The position numbers were made by a program, and so were the translations under genes. Below the pieces are notes generated by a model. That model was not told the DNA's origin and made no database searches. It was given only the letters and a program-made list of their open reading frames with translations. A stretch of 42,084 nucleotides of DNA, taken from the NCBI GenBank assembly GCA_023396095.1, contig JAEWXG010000005.1:1-42084 (forward strand), given 5' to 3'. The DNA is from Bacillota bacterium. GTDB taxonomy: Bacteria; Bacillota; Clostridia; Christensenellales; UBA3700. The stretch's first letter is position 1; the number at the start of each line of letters is the position of its first letter. Positions 6,949 through 13,176 of the stretch are shown here, piece after piece.

Positions 6949-7606
6949 CTTGTTGTTCAAGCTCATATCCAGGCAACAAACAATCTTTAATTTTAAAATC
7001 TTCTGCGTATTCGTTCGGAAGTTTAGGATTTATATTCCTAAATAAATGCCCATATGCCTTTTTCCTTCCAGCTATGTATAAAAGTGCTTTTTCTTTATCT
7101 TTAAAAGATTTATCTGTTTGTGTAGCTATTACTCTTTGATGTCTAGGTGCATTTAACTTAACCAACCAAGATACGGTGTATTTATTTTGATTGTTTTGAT
7201 AATTATACGGCTCATAACTTTCAAACCTAATCCACATCTTGTATACTCTATTAGATATTTCTTCTATTGTTTCATTTTGTATAGAATCCAATGTAACCCA
7301 CTCATTATTACTATGTTTAACTTCTGGATAGCTTAAATATTCCAAAGTGGCTTTTATTAAATGTGTTTCAATTGCAACTTCCTCCCACTTTCTGCTTAGT
7401 TCTTGGAGCTTTTTAAAAATTTCCTGCTCTTTCGTTTCACTTTTTTTCTGCATTCTTTTTAACTCTTCGTTCGCAAATTTTGTTAATGGAAAAATATATA
7501 ATTTTTTATTACTAATTGCATGTTTTAGCGATATTTTTCCCCCGGGCTGAAATTCATCATCATTAAATTTGTAAAAACTTGATTTTTCTATTACTTCTCT
7601 ATCCAT
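6944..7606 (-). CDS. hypothetical protein with central coiled coil
   Basis: The protein has 220 residues and an unknown family. Residues ~48-75 (KRMQKKSETKEQEIFKKL) form a likely coiled coil. The C-terminal half looks folded and mixed alpha/beta, with VYKMWIRFESYEPY, YTVSWLVKLNAPRH and KKAYGHLFRNINPKLP. An AAGGAGGA site lies directly before the ATG, immediately downstream of the largest-palindrome repeat array. No membrane segment or catalytic motif is visible. Its gene order suggests accessory function in the element. Confidence 0.65.
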   Translation of the reverse strand: MDREVIEKSSFYKFNDDEFQPGGKISLKHAISNKKLYIFPLTKFANEELKRMQKKSETKEQEIFKKLQELSRKWEEVAIETHLIKATLEYLSYPEVKHSNNEWVTLDSIQNETIEEISNRVYKMWIRFESYEPYNYQNNQNKYTVSWLVKLNAPRHQRVIATQTDKSFKDKEKALLYIAGRKKAYGHLFRNINPKLPNEYAEDFKIKDCLLPGYELEQQV

Positions 7607-7624
7607 TTTTAATCCTCCTTTTTT

Positions 7625-7657
7625 TGTATTACATTTTGTATTACAAAATGTAATACA
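7625..7657. repeat. TGTAWTACA cluster (3 units, one inverted)
   Basis: Units start at 7625, 7637 and 7649, 12 bp apart. The third reads TGTAATACA and so makes an inverted repeat with the second. The array lies directly upstream of the ribosome site of the 6944 gene. Confidence 0.9.
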
Positions 7658-7873
7658 TTATTTTTCTATGTAATCCTCAATACTATAAACAGCGCCACAA
7701 TCTTGACATAAAAATGAACCAATATTACAGCAAACAATGTTTCCGCCACAACAATGGCAAGGTTCCATTTCTATGTCATCTTCAATACCAATATAGATAT
7801 CCAATTCCGTATCTCTTAACTCAAAAAAATCTTTCTTCAATATCTCTTCTTCTTTTTTTGTAAGTTTTTTCAT
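7658..7873 (-). CDS. small zinc-ribbon protein, paralogue B
   Basis: The 71-residue paralogue of the protein at 4478 has CHCC and CQDC as C-x2-C-x13-C-x2-C, an acidic helical N-terminus (LRDTELDIYIGIEDDIE) and a conserved end (DYIE against DFIE). An AAAAGGAGA site precedes the ATG, and pseudoknot leader copy 3 sits just upstream of it. Paralogue A lacks that leader, so if the leader regulates translation the two paralogues are regulated differently. Confidence 0.72.
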   Translation of the reverse strand: MKKLTKKEEEILKKDFFELRDTELDIYIGIEDDIEMEPCHCCGGNIVCCNIGSFLCQDCGAVYSIEDYIEK

Positions 7874-7893
7874 TTCTATTCTCCTTTTATTTT

Positions 7894-7940
7894 CTAGTGG
7901 TAGCCGTTTTTTTAACTGAACGGCTAAACAGTTATGAAGG
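7894..7940 (-). promoter_or_regulatory. Pseudoknot leader, copy 3
   Basis: On the minus strand the order is AACTG, TT, TAGCCGTT, CAGTT, five A, AACGGCTA. The hairpin arms are at plus-strand positions 7901-7908 and 7919-7926. AACTG pairs with CAGTT in the loop (5 bp). AAAAGGAGA follows about 13 nt later, then the ATG at 7873. Confidence 0.75.
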
Positions 7941-7953
7941 CTCCTGCTCTTTT

Positions 7954-7973
7954 TGTATTACATTTGTATTACA
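7954..7973. repeat. TGTAWTACA cluster (2 units)
   Basis: Exact TGTATTACA at 7954 and 7965, 11 bp apart. Followed on the minus strand by pseudoknot leader copy 3, the same order as at 5740. Confidence 0.88.
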
Positions 7974-8202
7974 AAATATCATGAGTATTATTTAGCTTAT
8001 GAATTTTTTCAATTTTGCATTCAATCCCTTTATATATAAACTTCATACGCATTAAATTCCTTGCATTTTTTGACAATGCATTTGCCTTTAATCCGGCTGC
8101 TTTTTCTATTTCTAAAACAGAATCAAAAATATCAATAAAATATTCTATTTCGTCTGCCGTTGAAATAAGATATTCATATTCCACACACTTATATTTGCTC
8201 AT
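7969..8202 (-). CDS. hypothetical protein
   Basis: This 77-residue protein has no recognised family. It is helical by appearance (STADEIEYFIDIFDSVLEIE), with a basic middle (NARNLMRMKFIYKG). The phrase N-x-x-R-M-K-F-x-Y-K-G resembles the I-K-Y-x-M-R-F-Q-Y-K-G phrase of the DUF3310 paralogues, so it may be a reduced relative. That likeness is short. GAGAGGG lies upstream of the ATG. Confidence 0.55.
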   Translation of the reverse strand: MSKYKCVEYEYLISTADEIEYFIDIFDSVLEIEKAAGLKANALSKNARNLMRMKFIYKGIECKIEKIHKLNNTHDIL

Positions 8203-8222
8203 TGCTTCCCTCTCGACCTTTT

Positions 8223-8254
8223 TGTATTACATTTGTATTACATTGTGTATTACA
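8223..8254. repeat. TGTAWTACA cluster (3 units)
   Basis: Exact TGTATTACA at 8223, 8234 and 8246. This is the last array. None occurs in the pilin-to-repA segment from 8.3 to 11.5 kb. Confidence 0.9.
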
Positions 8255-8256
8255 CG

Positions 8257-8598
8257 CTATATGTTCATAATTCCTACAACACCTTGAGTTAATCCGCTCT
8301 CTTGAGCCCATGCAATTAAAGCTTGAATTAATAAAGGTGCTCCGACAGCCAAAACAAATATCAAAACTACTCCCAATATAAATTGTTTAAGCATTGTCTT
8401 TGCTTCCACTCTTTGTTCAGCTTTCTTTGCCGAAAGAACTTTAACACCTATATAAACCGCCCATAATACAACAAGGCTTATTCCTATCCCTATTAGGTAT
8501 TTAAAAGATTGACTTACAAGCTTATCTAAATGACCTTTAAAAGTATCTAATGCTTGTGCATCACCACCTGCTACTCCAGAAATTAAATAATTAAACAT
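8257..8598 (-). CDS. pilin-like conjugation protein (Mbov_0395/VirB2-TrbC-like)
   Basis: The protein has 113 residues and two long hydrophobic segments, about 33-55 (YLIGIGISLVVLWAVYIGV) and 72-95 (LGVVLIFVLAVGAPLLIQAL), joined by a short basic loop. This is the two-helix layout of VirB2/TrbC pilins and of the pilin-like group named after a Mycoplasma bovis ICE protein. It lacks a clear signal peptide, as this group often does. It would form the transfer pilus or channel subunit. The GGAGGA site before the ATG is strong, in line with a highly made structural protein. Confidence 0.72.
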   Translation of the reverse strand: MFNYLISGVAGGDAQALDTFKGHLDKLVSQSFKYLIGIGISLVVLWAVYIGVKVLSAKKAEQRVEAKTMLKQFILGVVLIFVLAVGAPLLIQALIAWAQESGLTQGVVGIMNI

Positions 8599-8620
8599 TT
8601 TCTATTCCTCCTACTATTTT

Positions 8621-9028
8621 TTAATGTATGCGAACGACTCCGCCATATCTCATTGCAATTCCTACAGTTCCCATTTCTGAACAAAAATCATCATCAAGAT
8701 TTATAACATACGCTTCAGGAAAACCTTCCTTTAACCCTTTCGTTTCGATTTCCCAATCTTCCTCATATTTTGAAACAAACAGCAAAGTCAGAAACTCTCC
8801 AGATTTCGTTCTATTATAAATAACGTGATAAACCATGCATTCAGATTTTTCCTGCCATTTTGAAACTCTATCAGCCCATTCCCGATTATTATCAACCCAA
8901 AACAAAATGCCGTTTTCCGAATAATTTAATTTATTTTCTTCGACAAAATCCCTTATTACATTCGGATGTACTCTCAACATCTTTAATCTTCTAATTGCCT
9001 CTTCTTTCATTCGTTCTTTTTGTTCCAT
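8621..9028 (-). CDS. conserved hypothetical protein
   Basis: This 135-residue acidic protein has a helical N-terminus (EEAIRRLKMLRVHPNVI) and a C-terminal half with LLFVSKYEEDWEIE and VINLDDDFCSEMGTVGI. I have an impression of similar proteins in conjugative elements of gut clostridia but cannot name the family. There is no membrane segment or known motif. It lies between the pilin-like gene (22 nt gap) and the ribbon-helix-helix gene (13 nt gap), so it is probably in one transcript with them. Confidence 0.62.
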   Translation of the reverse strand: MEQKERMKEEAIRRLKMLRVHPNVIRDFVEENKLNYSENGILFWVDNNREWADRVSKWQEKSECMVYHVIYNRTKSGEFLTLLFVSKYEEDWEIETKGLKEGFPEAYVINLDDDFCSEMGTVGIAMRYGGVVRIH

Positions 9029-9041
9029 TTCTCTTTTCCCC

Positions 9042-9233
9042 TTACCTTTTTGACATTAATATTGTTTGTTTAATGTAATCTCTTAAAAATTCACTAATAC
9101 TTATCCCTTGTTGCTCAATAATCATCAAAAAAGCATCTTTTTCTTCTTCAGAAAGTCTTATACTTAAAACTGCGTCTTTTTTTTCTTTTTTTGCTAAATG
9201 ATCATTTGAAATAAGATTTTTTACTATACCCAT
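9042..9233 (-). CDS. ribbon-helix-helix DNA-binding protein
   Basis: The protein has 63 residues. After a short basic arm, residues 20-58 (AVLSIRLSEEEKDAF, then GISISEFLRDYIKQ) give the beta-strand, helix, helix pattern of CopG/Arc/omega repressors. Such dimers bind short repeated sites in DNA. It sits 28 nt downstream of parA in the same direction. That is the arrangement of two-gene partition systems in which a small RHH protein is the centromere-binding partner, as omega is with delta in pSM19035. The TGTAWTACA arrays are its most obvious candidate targets within the window. That pairing is inference. Confidence 0.75.
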   Translation of the reverse strand: MGIVKNLISNDHLAKKEKKDAVLSIRLSEEEKDAFLMIIEQQGISISEFLRDYIKQTILMSKR

Positions 9234-9261
9234 ATCCTTCTTTTATTCCTCCTAATATTTA

Positions 9262-10023
9262 TTAATTCTGTTTAAATTCATTTACAAATTTTTCATAATC
9301 CTGCAAAGAATCATTCTTTATTTCAGTTATGTTTTTTGCACCGTTCGGTAGTTCCGCTATTTTCACCGAAAGTCTAATTTTTGTTTTAAAAACCTTTGTT
9401 CCTTCCTTTTGCGCGATGTTATCAATCCATTCAAGCGTATAGTCTGTTGCTTTTCTCCTTTGGTCGAACATAGTTATTAAAAATCCGTTAATTTTTAAAT
9501 CCGGCTTTAAACTTTCTTTAACTTCTTTTATCGTTTCAATCAAAAGCTCTATTCCTTTTACCGAATGAAATTCAGCTTTAGTCGGGATTAATATTTCATC
9601 AGATGCAACTAGAACATTTAAAGTTAATATTGAAAGGGATGGCGATGAATCTATTATTACGAAGTCGTACTTATCTTTAATCCCATCAATTGCTTTTTTC
9701 AAAAATACTTCTCTCATAAATTTGCTGGTTAATATCTTATTAGCTTCTTCTAAATTGATATCCGAAGTTATAAGGTCTAAATTTTCATTAATTTTAGTTA
9801 ATATTTCTCCCGGCATTTTTAATACGTTTAGCAATTTTAAAGCTCCCGGATAATCACCCTGTTGAACTGTTACACCAAAACTTGATGTTAAATTTCCTTG
9901 TGGATCAAAATCAATTGCCAGCACCTTTTTACCTTGTTTTGCCAAAAAATATGCCATTGCATTTACCGTAGTCGTTTTAGCTACTCCGCCTTTTTGATTG
10001 ATAACTCCTATTACTTTTCCCAT
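9262..10023 (-). CDS. parA: ParA family partition ATPase
   Basis: The 253-residue protein begins MGKVIGVINQKGGVAKTTT, the deviant Walker A of ParA/Soj. Walker A-prime AIDFDPQGNLTSSFG is near residue 36 and IIDSSPSLS near residue 125 is Walker B. It would segregate the element by ATP-dependent dynamic binding to the nucleoid. It lacks an N-terminal HTH (a type Ib-like or Soj-like length). Partners are the RHH protein downstream and repA upstream. GGAGAAAAAC precedes the ATG. Confidence 0.9.
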   Translation of the reverse strand: MGKVIGVINQKGGVAKTTTVNAMAYFLAKQGKKVLAIDFDPQGNLTSSFGVTVQQGDYPGALKLLNVLKMPGEILTKINENLDLITSDINLEEANKILTSKFMREVFLKKAIDGIKDKYDFVIIDSSPSLSILTLNVLVASDEILIPTKAEFHSVKGIELLIETIKEVKESLKPDLKINGFLITMFDQRRKATDYTLEWIDNIAQKEGTKVFKTKIRLSVKIAELPNGAKNITEIKNDSLQDYEKFVNEFKQN

Positions 10024-10033
10024 GTTTTTCTCC

Positions 10034-10093
10034 TTATCTAATTTCTATTAAAATTTTTGATAGTTCCGCTTTGTAAATATTGTAATTATCCAT
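10034..10093 (-). CDS. possible 19-codon reading frame between repA and parA
   Basis: The ATG overlaps the repA stop, and the frame (MDNYNIYKAELSKILIEIR) stops exactly where the parA GGAG begins. It may couple translation of parA to repA, or be chance. There is no homologue in view. Confidence 0.3.
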   Translation of the reverse strand: MDNYNIYKAELSKILIEIR

Positions 10094-11453
10094 TTTGAAC
10101 CACCGCTCCTTTTAAATATTTAAATATGTCGTTTCTTAAGTCATCTGGGGTTAAATCAACGCTGTTGTTAAAATGCCTTAAATGTCTTAAATATAGTTTG
10201 TTTGACTTAAAATCTTCGTATCTCTTAATCTGTTTGTAAAAAAAGTATCTCAAAGTGTTCTTTCCTTGATTAACTATTGTGTTGGATAGTCTTTTTTTAT
10301 TAACTAAGAATTTTAAAATTTCAAAAATTTCTTGAATTTCATATTTTTGACCATAAATATCGAATTTTTCTTCATTTGTTAAGAAATTTTTCCAATCATC
10401 TAATAGTTTTTGCTTGGAAAATTCCGAAAAATTGCTACTTTCTTTAAAAAATTCTGTTAATAGTGTTTTTAATTGGTCAAAATAGCTTGTAGAATCTTCA
10501 ATCGTATAAAGTAATTGATAATAAGTCGTGGCGTTGCCACGTTCATGCGCGTCTTCGCGCATAATAACGCTGCTTAGCAGCGACTTTTCTTTCTTTTCTT
10601 TTATTTCTTTTATTTTTTCTTTTGTAACTTTTCTTTTTTCTTTTCTTTTTTGCTTTTCTTTCTTTTCGTTAATCGTTGAGTTTGACATTTTGAAAATATC
10701 TTTTTCTACTAAATCTTTTAAATCTTTGATTCCATTGTTGTTTGAATCTTCATTGTCGGGATTAAAATCATCTTCTGGAAATGAAGTAAGATAAATATGA
10801 TCTATGTGACCTAATATTTTTATCTTTTTAAATACAAAATTTAATTTTCTAAGCTCATTCATATGCCTAATAAGCGTCCTTTCGCTTTCTCCAGAATCTT
10901 TAATTTGTTCTTTTAATGGATAAATAATGTAGTATTGACCATTTTTATCTACCTGTACCTGATTATTTTGAAAAGCTGCATACATTTTTTTGCAAAGCAA
11001 TATGTATAAAGTTTTAGCACCATCTGATAGCTCCCCTGACTTTATTATTTGAAAAATTTTATTATTTAATTGCTTAAAAATTACATTAGACTCAAAATTT
11101 AAACATTCTTGATTTTCAAGTAAATTTTCTTTTTCAAAAAAATTAAAATAGATAAAACCTTTACTGAATTTTCTTTTACCTTTGAAAACAAATTTAAATC
11201 TTTTAAGCTCAGCCATATATCTATATAGTGATCTTATTCCTATATTTAAATCTTCCATTAATTTTTTCTCTTTATAAATAACGTAGTATCGACCATTATC
11301 ATCAACTTGATTATTTTGAAAAGCTGCATACATTTCTTTGCAAAGAAATGTATATAGTTTTTTTGCTCCATGCGATAAATCTCTTGACTTTACTGCTTGA
11401 AAAAAATTATTACACAATTGATTTAACATTGCTTCAGAACTTAATTTTGTCAT
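10086..11453 (-). CDS. plasmid-type replication initiator with duplicated winged-helix domain
   Basis: The protein has 455 residues. Residues 11-106 and 127-224 are two copies of one winged-helix domain of the RepA_N type. Both contain LS.GAK.LY..LCK.MYAAFQNNQV, then YY.IY, a helix pair and F.FVFK, with MYAAFQNNQV identical. A Lys/Glu-rich linker (about 265-300) joins to a helical C-terminal domain (about 325-455), DnaD-like in look. Initiators of this kind bind iterons as dimers, and here a tandem pair may replace the dimer. An AGGAGG site precedes the ATG. It would drive autonomous or intermediate replication of the element together with ParA and the RHH protein. Confidence 0.75.
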   Translation of the reverse strand: MTKLSSEAMLNQLCNNFFQAVKSRDLSHGAKKLYTFLCKEMYAAFQNNQVDDNGRYYVIYKEKKLMEDLNIGIRSLYRYMAELKRFKFVFKGKRKFSKGFIYFNFFEKENLLENQECLNFESNVIFKQLNNKIFQIIKSGELSDGAKTLYILLCKKMYAAFQNNQVQVDKNGQYYIIYPLKEQIKDSGESERTLIRHMNELRKLNFVFKKIKILGHIDHIYLTSFPEDDFNPDNEDSNNNGIKDLKDLVEKDIFKMSNSTINEKKEKQKRKEKRKVTKEKIKEIKEKKEKSLLSSVIMREDAHERGNATTYYQLLYTIEDSTSYFDQLKTLLTEFFKESSNFSEFSKQKLLDDWKNFLTNEEKFDIYGQKYEIQEIFEILKFLVNKKRLSNTIVNQGKNTLRYFFYKQIKRYEDFKSNKLYLRHLRHFNNSVDLTPDDLRNDIFKYLKGAVVQNG

Positions 11454-11471
11454 TTTGACCTCCTAATTTTG

Positions 11472-11502
11472 CATAAAAAAATAGCGCCCGAAGGCGCTAT
11501 TT
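11472..11502 (-). terminator. Intrinsic terminator ahead of repA
   Basis: AAATAGCGCC and GGCGCTATTT pair over 10 bp around a 4-nt loop. On the minus strand the stem is followed by a run of seven T, then TAGGAGG of repA. It ends the Fic transcript, or acts as an attenuator of repA. Confidence 0.8.
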
Positions 11503-11529
11503 TCCTTTCTTCTATTCGGTCTACTTTTT

Positions 11530-11591
11530 CAAAAACCTAACTTAATTTCATACCATCAGGTGGGTTGGTATGAACTGAAGTTCGGTTTTTG
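11530..11591. repeat. Long imperfect palindrome
   Basis: Three paired blocks are nested: CAAAAACC with GGTTTTTG, AACTT with AAGTT, and TTCATACCA with TGGTATGAA, around a 10-nt centre. It overlaps the end of the small gene at 11537 and could act as a terminator-like RNA structure, a recombination end or a protein site. Confidence 0.7.
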
Positions 11592-11815
11592 AAGTCTTCG
11601 ATTATAGTGTGAACATAGTTTACGCTGTAATCTACGAGCTTGCAATATTCGTTGCCGTTTCGGAATATGTGCCTCAACATATAGAAATACTTAACGGCGC
11701 TTCCCAACGCTTTTCTTTGCGAAATGGCAGACAATTCGAGGCGCGAAATAACAAATTCTTCCGCGTCTTTACAGAAAAAATAAAGTTGTTTGAACAAATA
11801 TCTGCCTTTCAACAA
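11537..11815 (-). CDS. hypothetical protein downstream of Fic
   Basis: The frame of 92 residues uses a TTG start, with only a distant GGAGG (about 18 nt) that overlaps the end of the Fic gene. It is helical by look (EEFVISRLELSAIS, KYFYMLRHIFRNG). I recognise no family. A four-helix-bundle protein is possible. A 25-bp stretch of its coding region is close to a fragment at 41719-41743 next to an insertion sequence, so the family recurs in this genome. It lies directly behind Fic and may be its partner or antitoxin, which is inference. Confidence 0.45.
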   Translation of the reverse strand: MLKGRYLFKQLYFFCKDAEEFVISRLELSAISQRKALGSAVKYFYMLRHIFRNGNEYCKLVDYSVNYVHTIIEDFKNRTSVHTNPPDGMKLS

Positions 11816-11830
11816 ATCAAAATTCGTATT

Positions 11831-12745
11831 TTACCTCCTGTATTCGATTCCGAAATAATCGAGCAACTTTTTGTAAGCATCTTGTCCGTCAAGGCAAGTG
11901 TCGGTAAGGTATCCTTTTTCTGTGTTCCACTCTTTCAATCCGCGATAGTAAAACATTTTTTTACTGTCTTCGATAATGAACGGAACAATATTAAACCGCA
12001 AGCACTCCTTGAAACAAATCAGTCTGCCAACTCTGCCGTTTCCGTCCTGAAACGGATGAATTTTCTCAAAATTGTAGTGGAATTCAATTATATCGTTGAT
12101 TCCGACTTTCTTTTTTTCGTAATCGGCAAGAAGTTTTTTGATTACGGCGGCAACCCTGGACGGTGGAGTGGTTTCGTTTCCGCCAACGACGTTTGCCTTT
12201 TGCTTGTAATCTCCGACGTTAAACCACGAAACGTAAAAGTCTTTTGTGCCTGTTTTTAAGATTTTGTGCAGTGTTTTTATAAGCTCCTCGGTCAAAGGTT
12301 CTTCGACACAATCAATTACGTAGTCGATTGCACGAAAGTGATTCGACGTTTCGATAATATCGTCAACCGGCACTCCATCTTCCGCACCTATTGTGTTTGT
12401 TTCAAAGATAAGACGCGTCTGATCTTCCGATAATTTGCTTCCTTCAATACGGTTTGAGTTGTATGTCAGGCAAACTTGTGTTTCGTGATACAATCCGCCG
12501 CTGATTTTGGCATCTTTTTCTTCTCTTAAAACCTGCAAAATCGCATTTTCACATACTTCGGTGAATAAATCTTCTCTTTGGCAACCGAAGAACTCGCACA
12601 AACGCACAATAACATTGTCCGCAATCTTTTCGCCCTTCGACATTTTCGCGATAGTGCGGGAAGATATACCGAGTTTGGCGACCAATTCCGATTTTTTTAA
12701 GCCGTTTTGCTTGAGCAAACGGGCAAGTCCGTCATACAAAATCAT
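11831..12745 (-). CDS. HTH-Fic family AMP-transferase
   Basis: The protein has 304 residues. Residues 4-60 form a Cro/C1-type helix-turn-helix (LGISSRTIAKMSKGEK). The Fic core carries HPFQDGNGRVGRL at 230-242, the full catalytic HxFxDGNGRxxR signature, so nucleotide (usually AMP) transfer to target proteins is expected. SNRIEG at 97-102 matches the inhibitory helix motif (S/T)xxxE(G/N) placed before the core, the class II arrangement, so the enzyme is self-inhibited. A flap with KANVVGG is near 184. The gene has higher GC than its neighbours, a strong AAGGAGG, and a dyad over its promoter. Targets are unknown. Confidence 0.88.
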   Translation of the reverse strand: MILYDGLARLLKQNGLKKSELVAKLGISSRTIAKMSKGEKIADNVIVRLCEFFGCQREDLFTEVCENAILQVLREEKDAKISGGLYHETQVCLTYNSNRIEGSKLSEDQTRLIFETNTIGAEDGVPVDDIIETSNHFRAIDYVIDCVEEPLTEELIKTLHKILKTGTKDFYVSWFNVGDYKQKANVVGGNETTPPSRVAAVIKKLLADYEKKKVGINDIIEFHYNFEKIHPFQDGNGRVGRLICFKECLRFNIVPFIIEDSKKMFYYRGLKEWNTEKGYLTDTCLDGQDAYKKLLDYFGIEYRR

Positions 12746-12757
12746 ACTAACCTCCTT

Positions 12758-12802
12758 AATCTTTACTTGTTATAACATATTTTTCGCAAAAAAGTAAAGA
12801 TT
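12758..12802 (-). promoter_or_regulatory. Fic promoter inside an 11-bp inverted repeat
   Basis: AATCTTTACTT (12758-12768) and AAGTAAAGATT (12792-12802) are perfect inverted arms. On the minus strand TTTACT, 18 bp, TATAAC makes a promoter whose -35 lies in one arm and whose start lies by the other. This is a good operator for the HTH of Fic itself. Confidence 0.72.
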
Positions 12803-12820
12803 TATATGAAATACTACTAA

Positions 12821-12860
12821 GTAAAAGTGAAGTTAGGGTTTTTGGTTTATTCTTAAACTT
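12821..12860. repeat. 40-bp dispersed repeat, copy 1
   Basis: GTAAAAGTGAAGTTAGGG followed by TTTTTGGTTTATTCTT and AAACTT. Copy 2 lies at 14985-15024 in the same orientation with one mismatch (A or G at position 35). Confidence 0.9.
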
Positions 12861-12965
12861 GCTTTAAATAATTTATTTTTTTATAACTAATCAAAAAAGA
12901 ATATTTTAAAAACATTTTTATAGAAGGTTAATACTTCCAAATTTTATTTTAGAATTTTTATACTT

Positions 12966-12999
12966 GTATAAAAATAGCCGATATTTTATTATCGACTAT
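12966..12999 (-). terminator. Terminator of tRNA-Arg(ACG)
   Basis: On the minus strand ATAGTCGATA pairs with TATCGGCTAT (10 bp, one G-U) around a 6-nt loop, followed by TTTT. It lies 10 nt after the tRNA CCA. Confidence 0.78.
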
Positions 13000-13008
13000 A
13001 CTTACTAA

Positions 13009-13085
13009 TGGTGCGCCGCAAGAGATTCGAACCCCTGACCTTTGGTTCCGTAGACCAACGCTCTATCCAGCTGAGCTAGCGGCGC
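13009..13085 (-). tRNA. tRNA-Arg (anticodon ACG)
   Basis: The acceptor arms GCGCCGC and GCGGCGC pair fully. The anticodon loop is CTACGGA between TTGGT and ACCAA. The T loop is TTCGAAT and the CCA end is encoded (13009-13011 on the plus strand). It is 77 nt including CCA. Confidence 0.96.
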
Positions 13086-13176
13086 ATACACCTTTCTCAT
13101 TATTGGTCTCACCTTACATGAAACAAAATTAAGTATAAACGAATATTATAATAATTGCAATTATATATATGTCGCT

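Noticed and set aside
1060..8254. CRISPR array
   Set aside because: The repeat units are only 9-12 bp, are adjacent rather than separated by spacers of constant length, and no cas genes are present.
1..11453. Mollicute origin, suggested by likeness to Mycoplasma ICE proteins
   Set aside because: TGA is used as a stop, and the host has full pyrimidine synthesis and cysE. The transfer protein groups are also widespread in clostridial elements.
11609..12259. 216-codon plus-strand frame
   Set aside because: It is antisense to the Fic core with its intact catalytic motif and to the small gene behind it.
12900..13085. tRNA-Arg(ACG) as the attachment site of the conjugative element
   Set aside because: The tRNA 3-prime end faces the element, but its own terminator follows 10 nt later, no second copy of the tRNA end is visible, and no integrase lies nearby. 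The Fic region also separates it from the rep genes.
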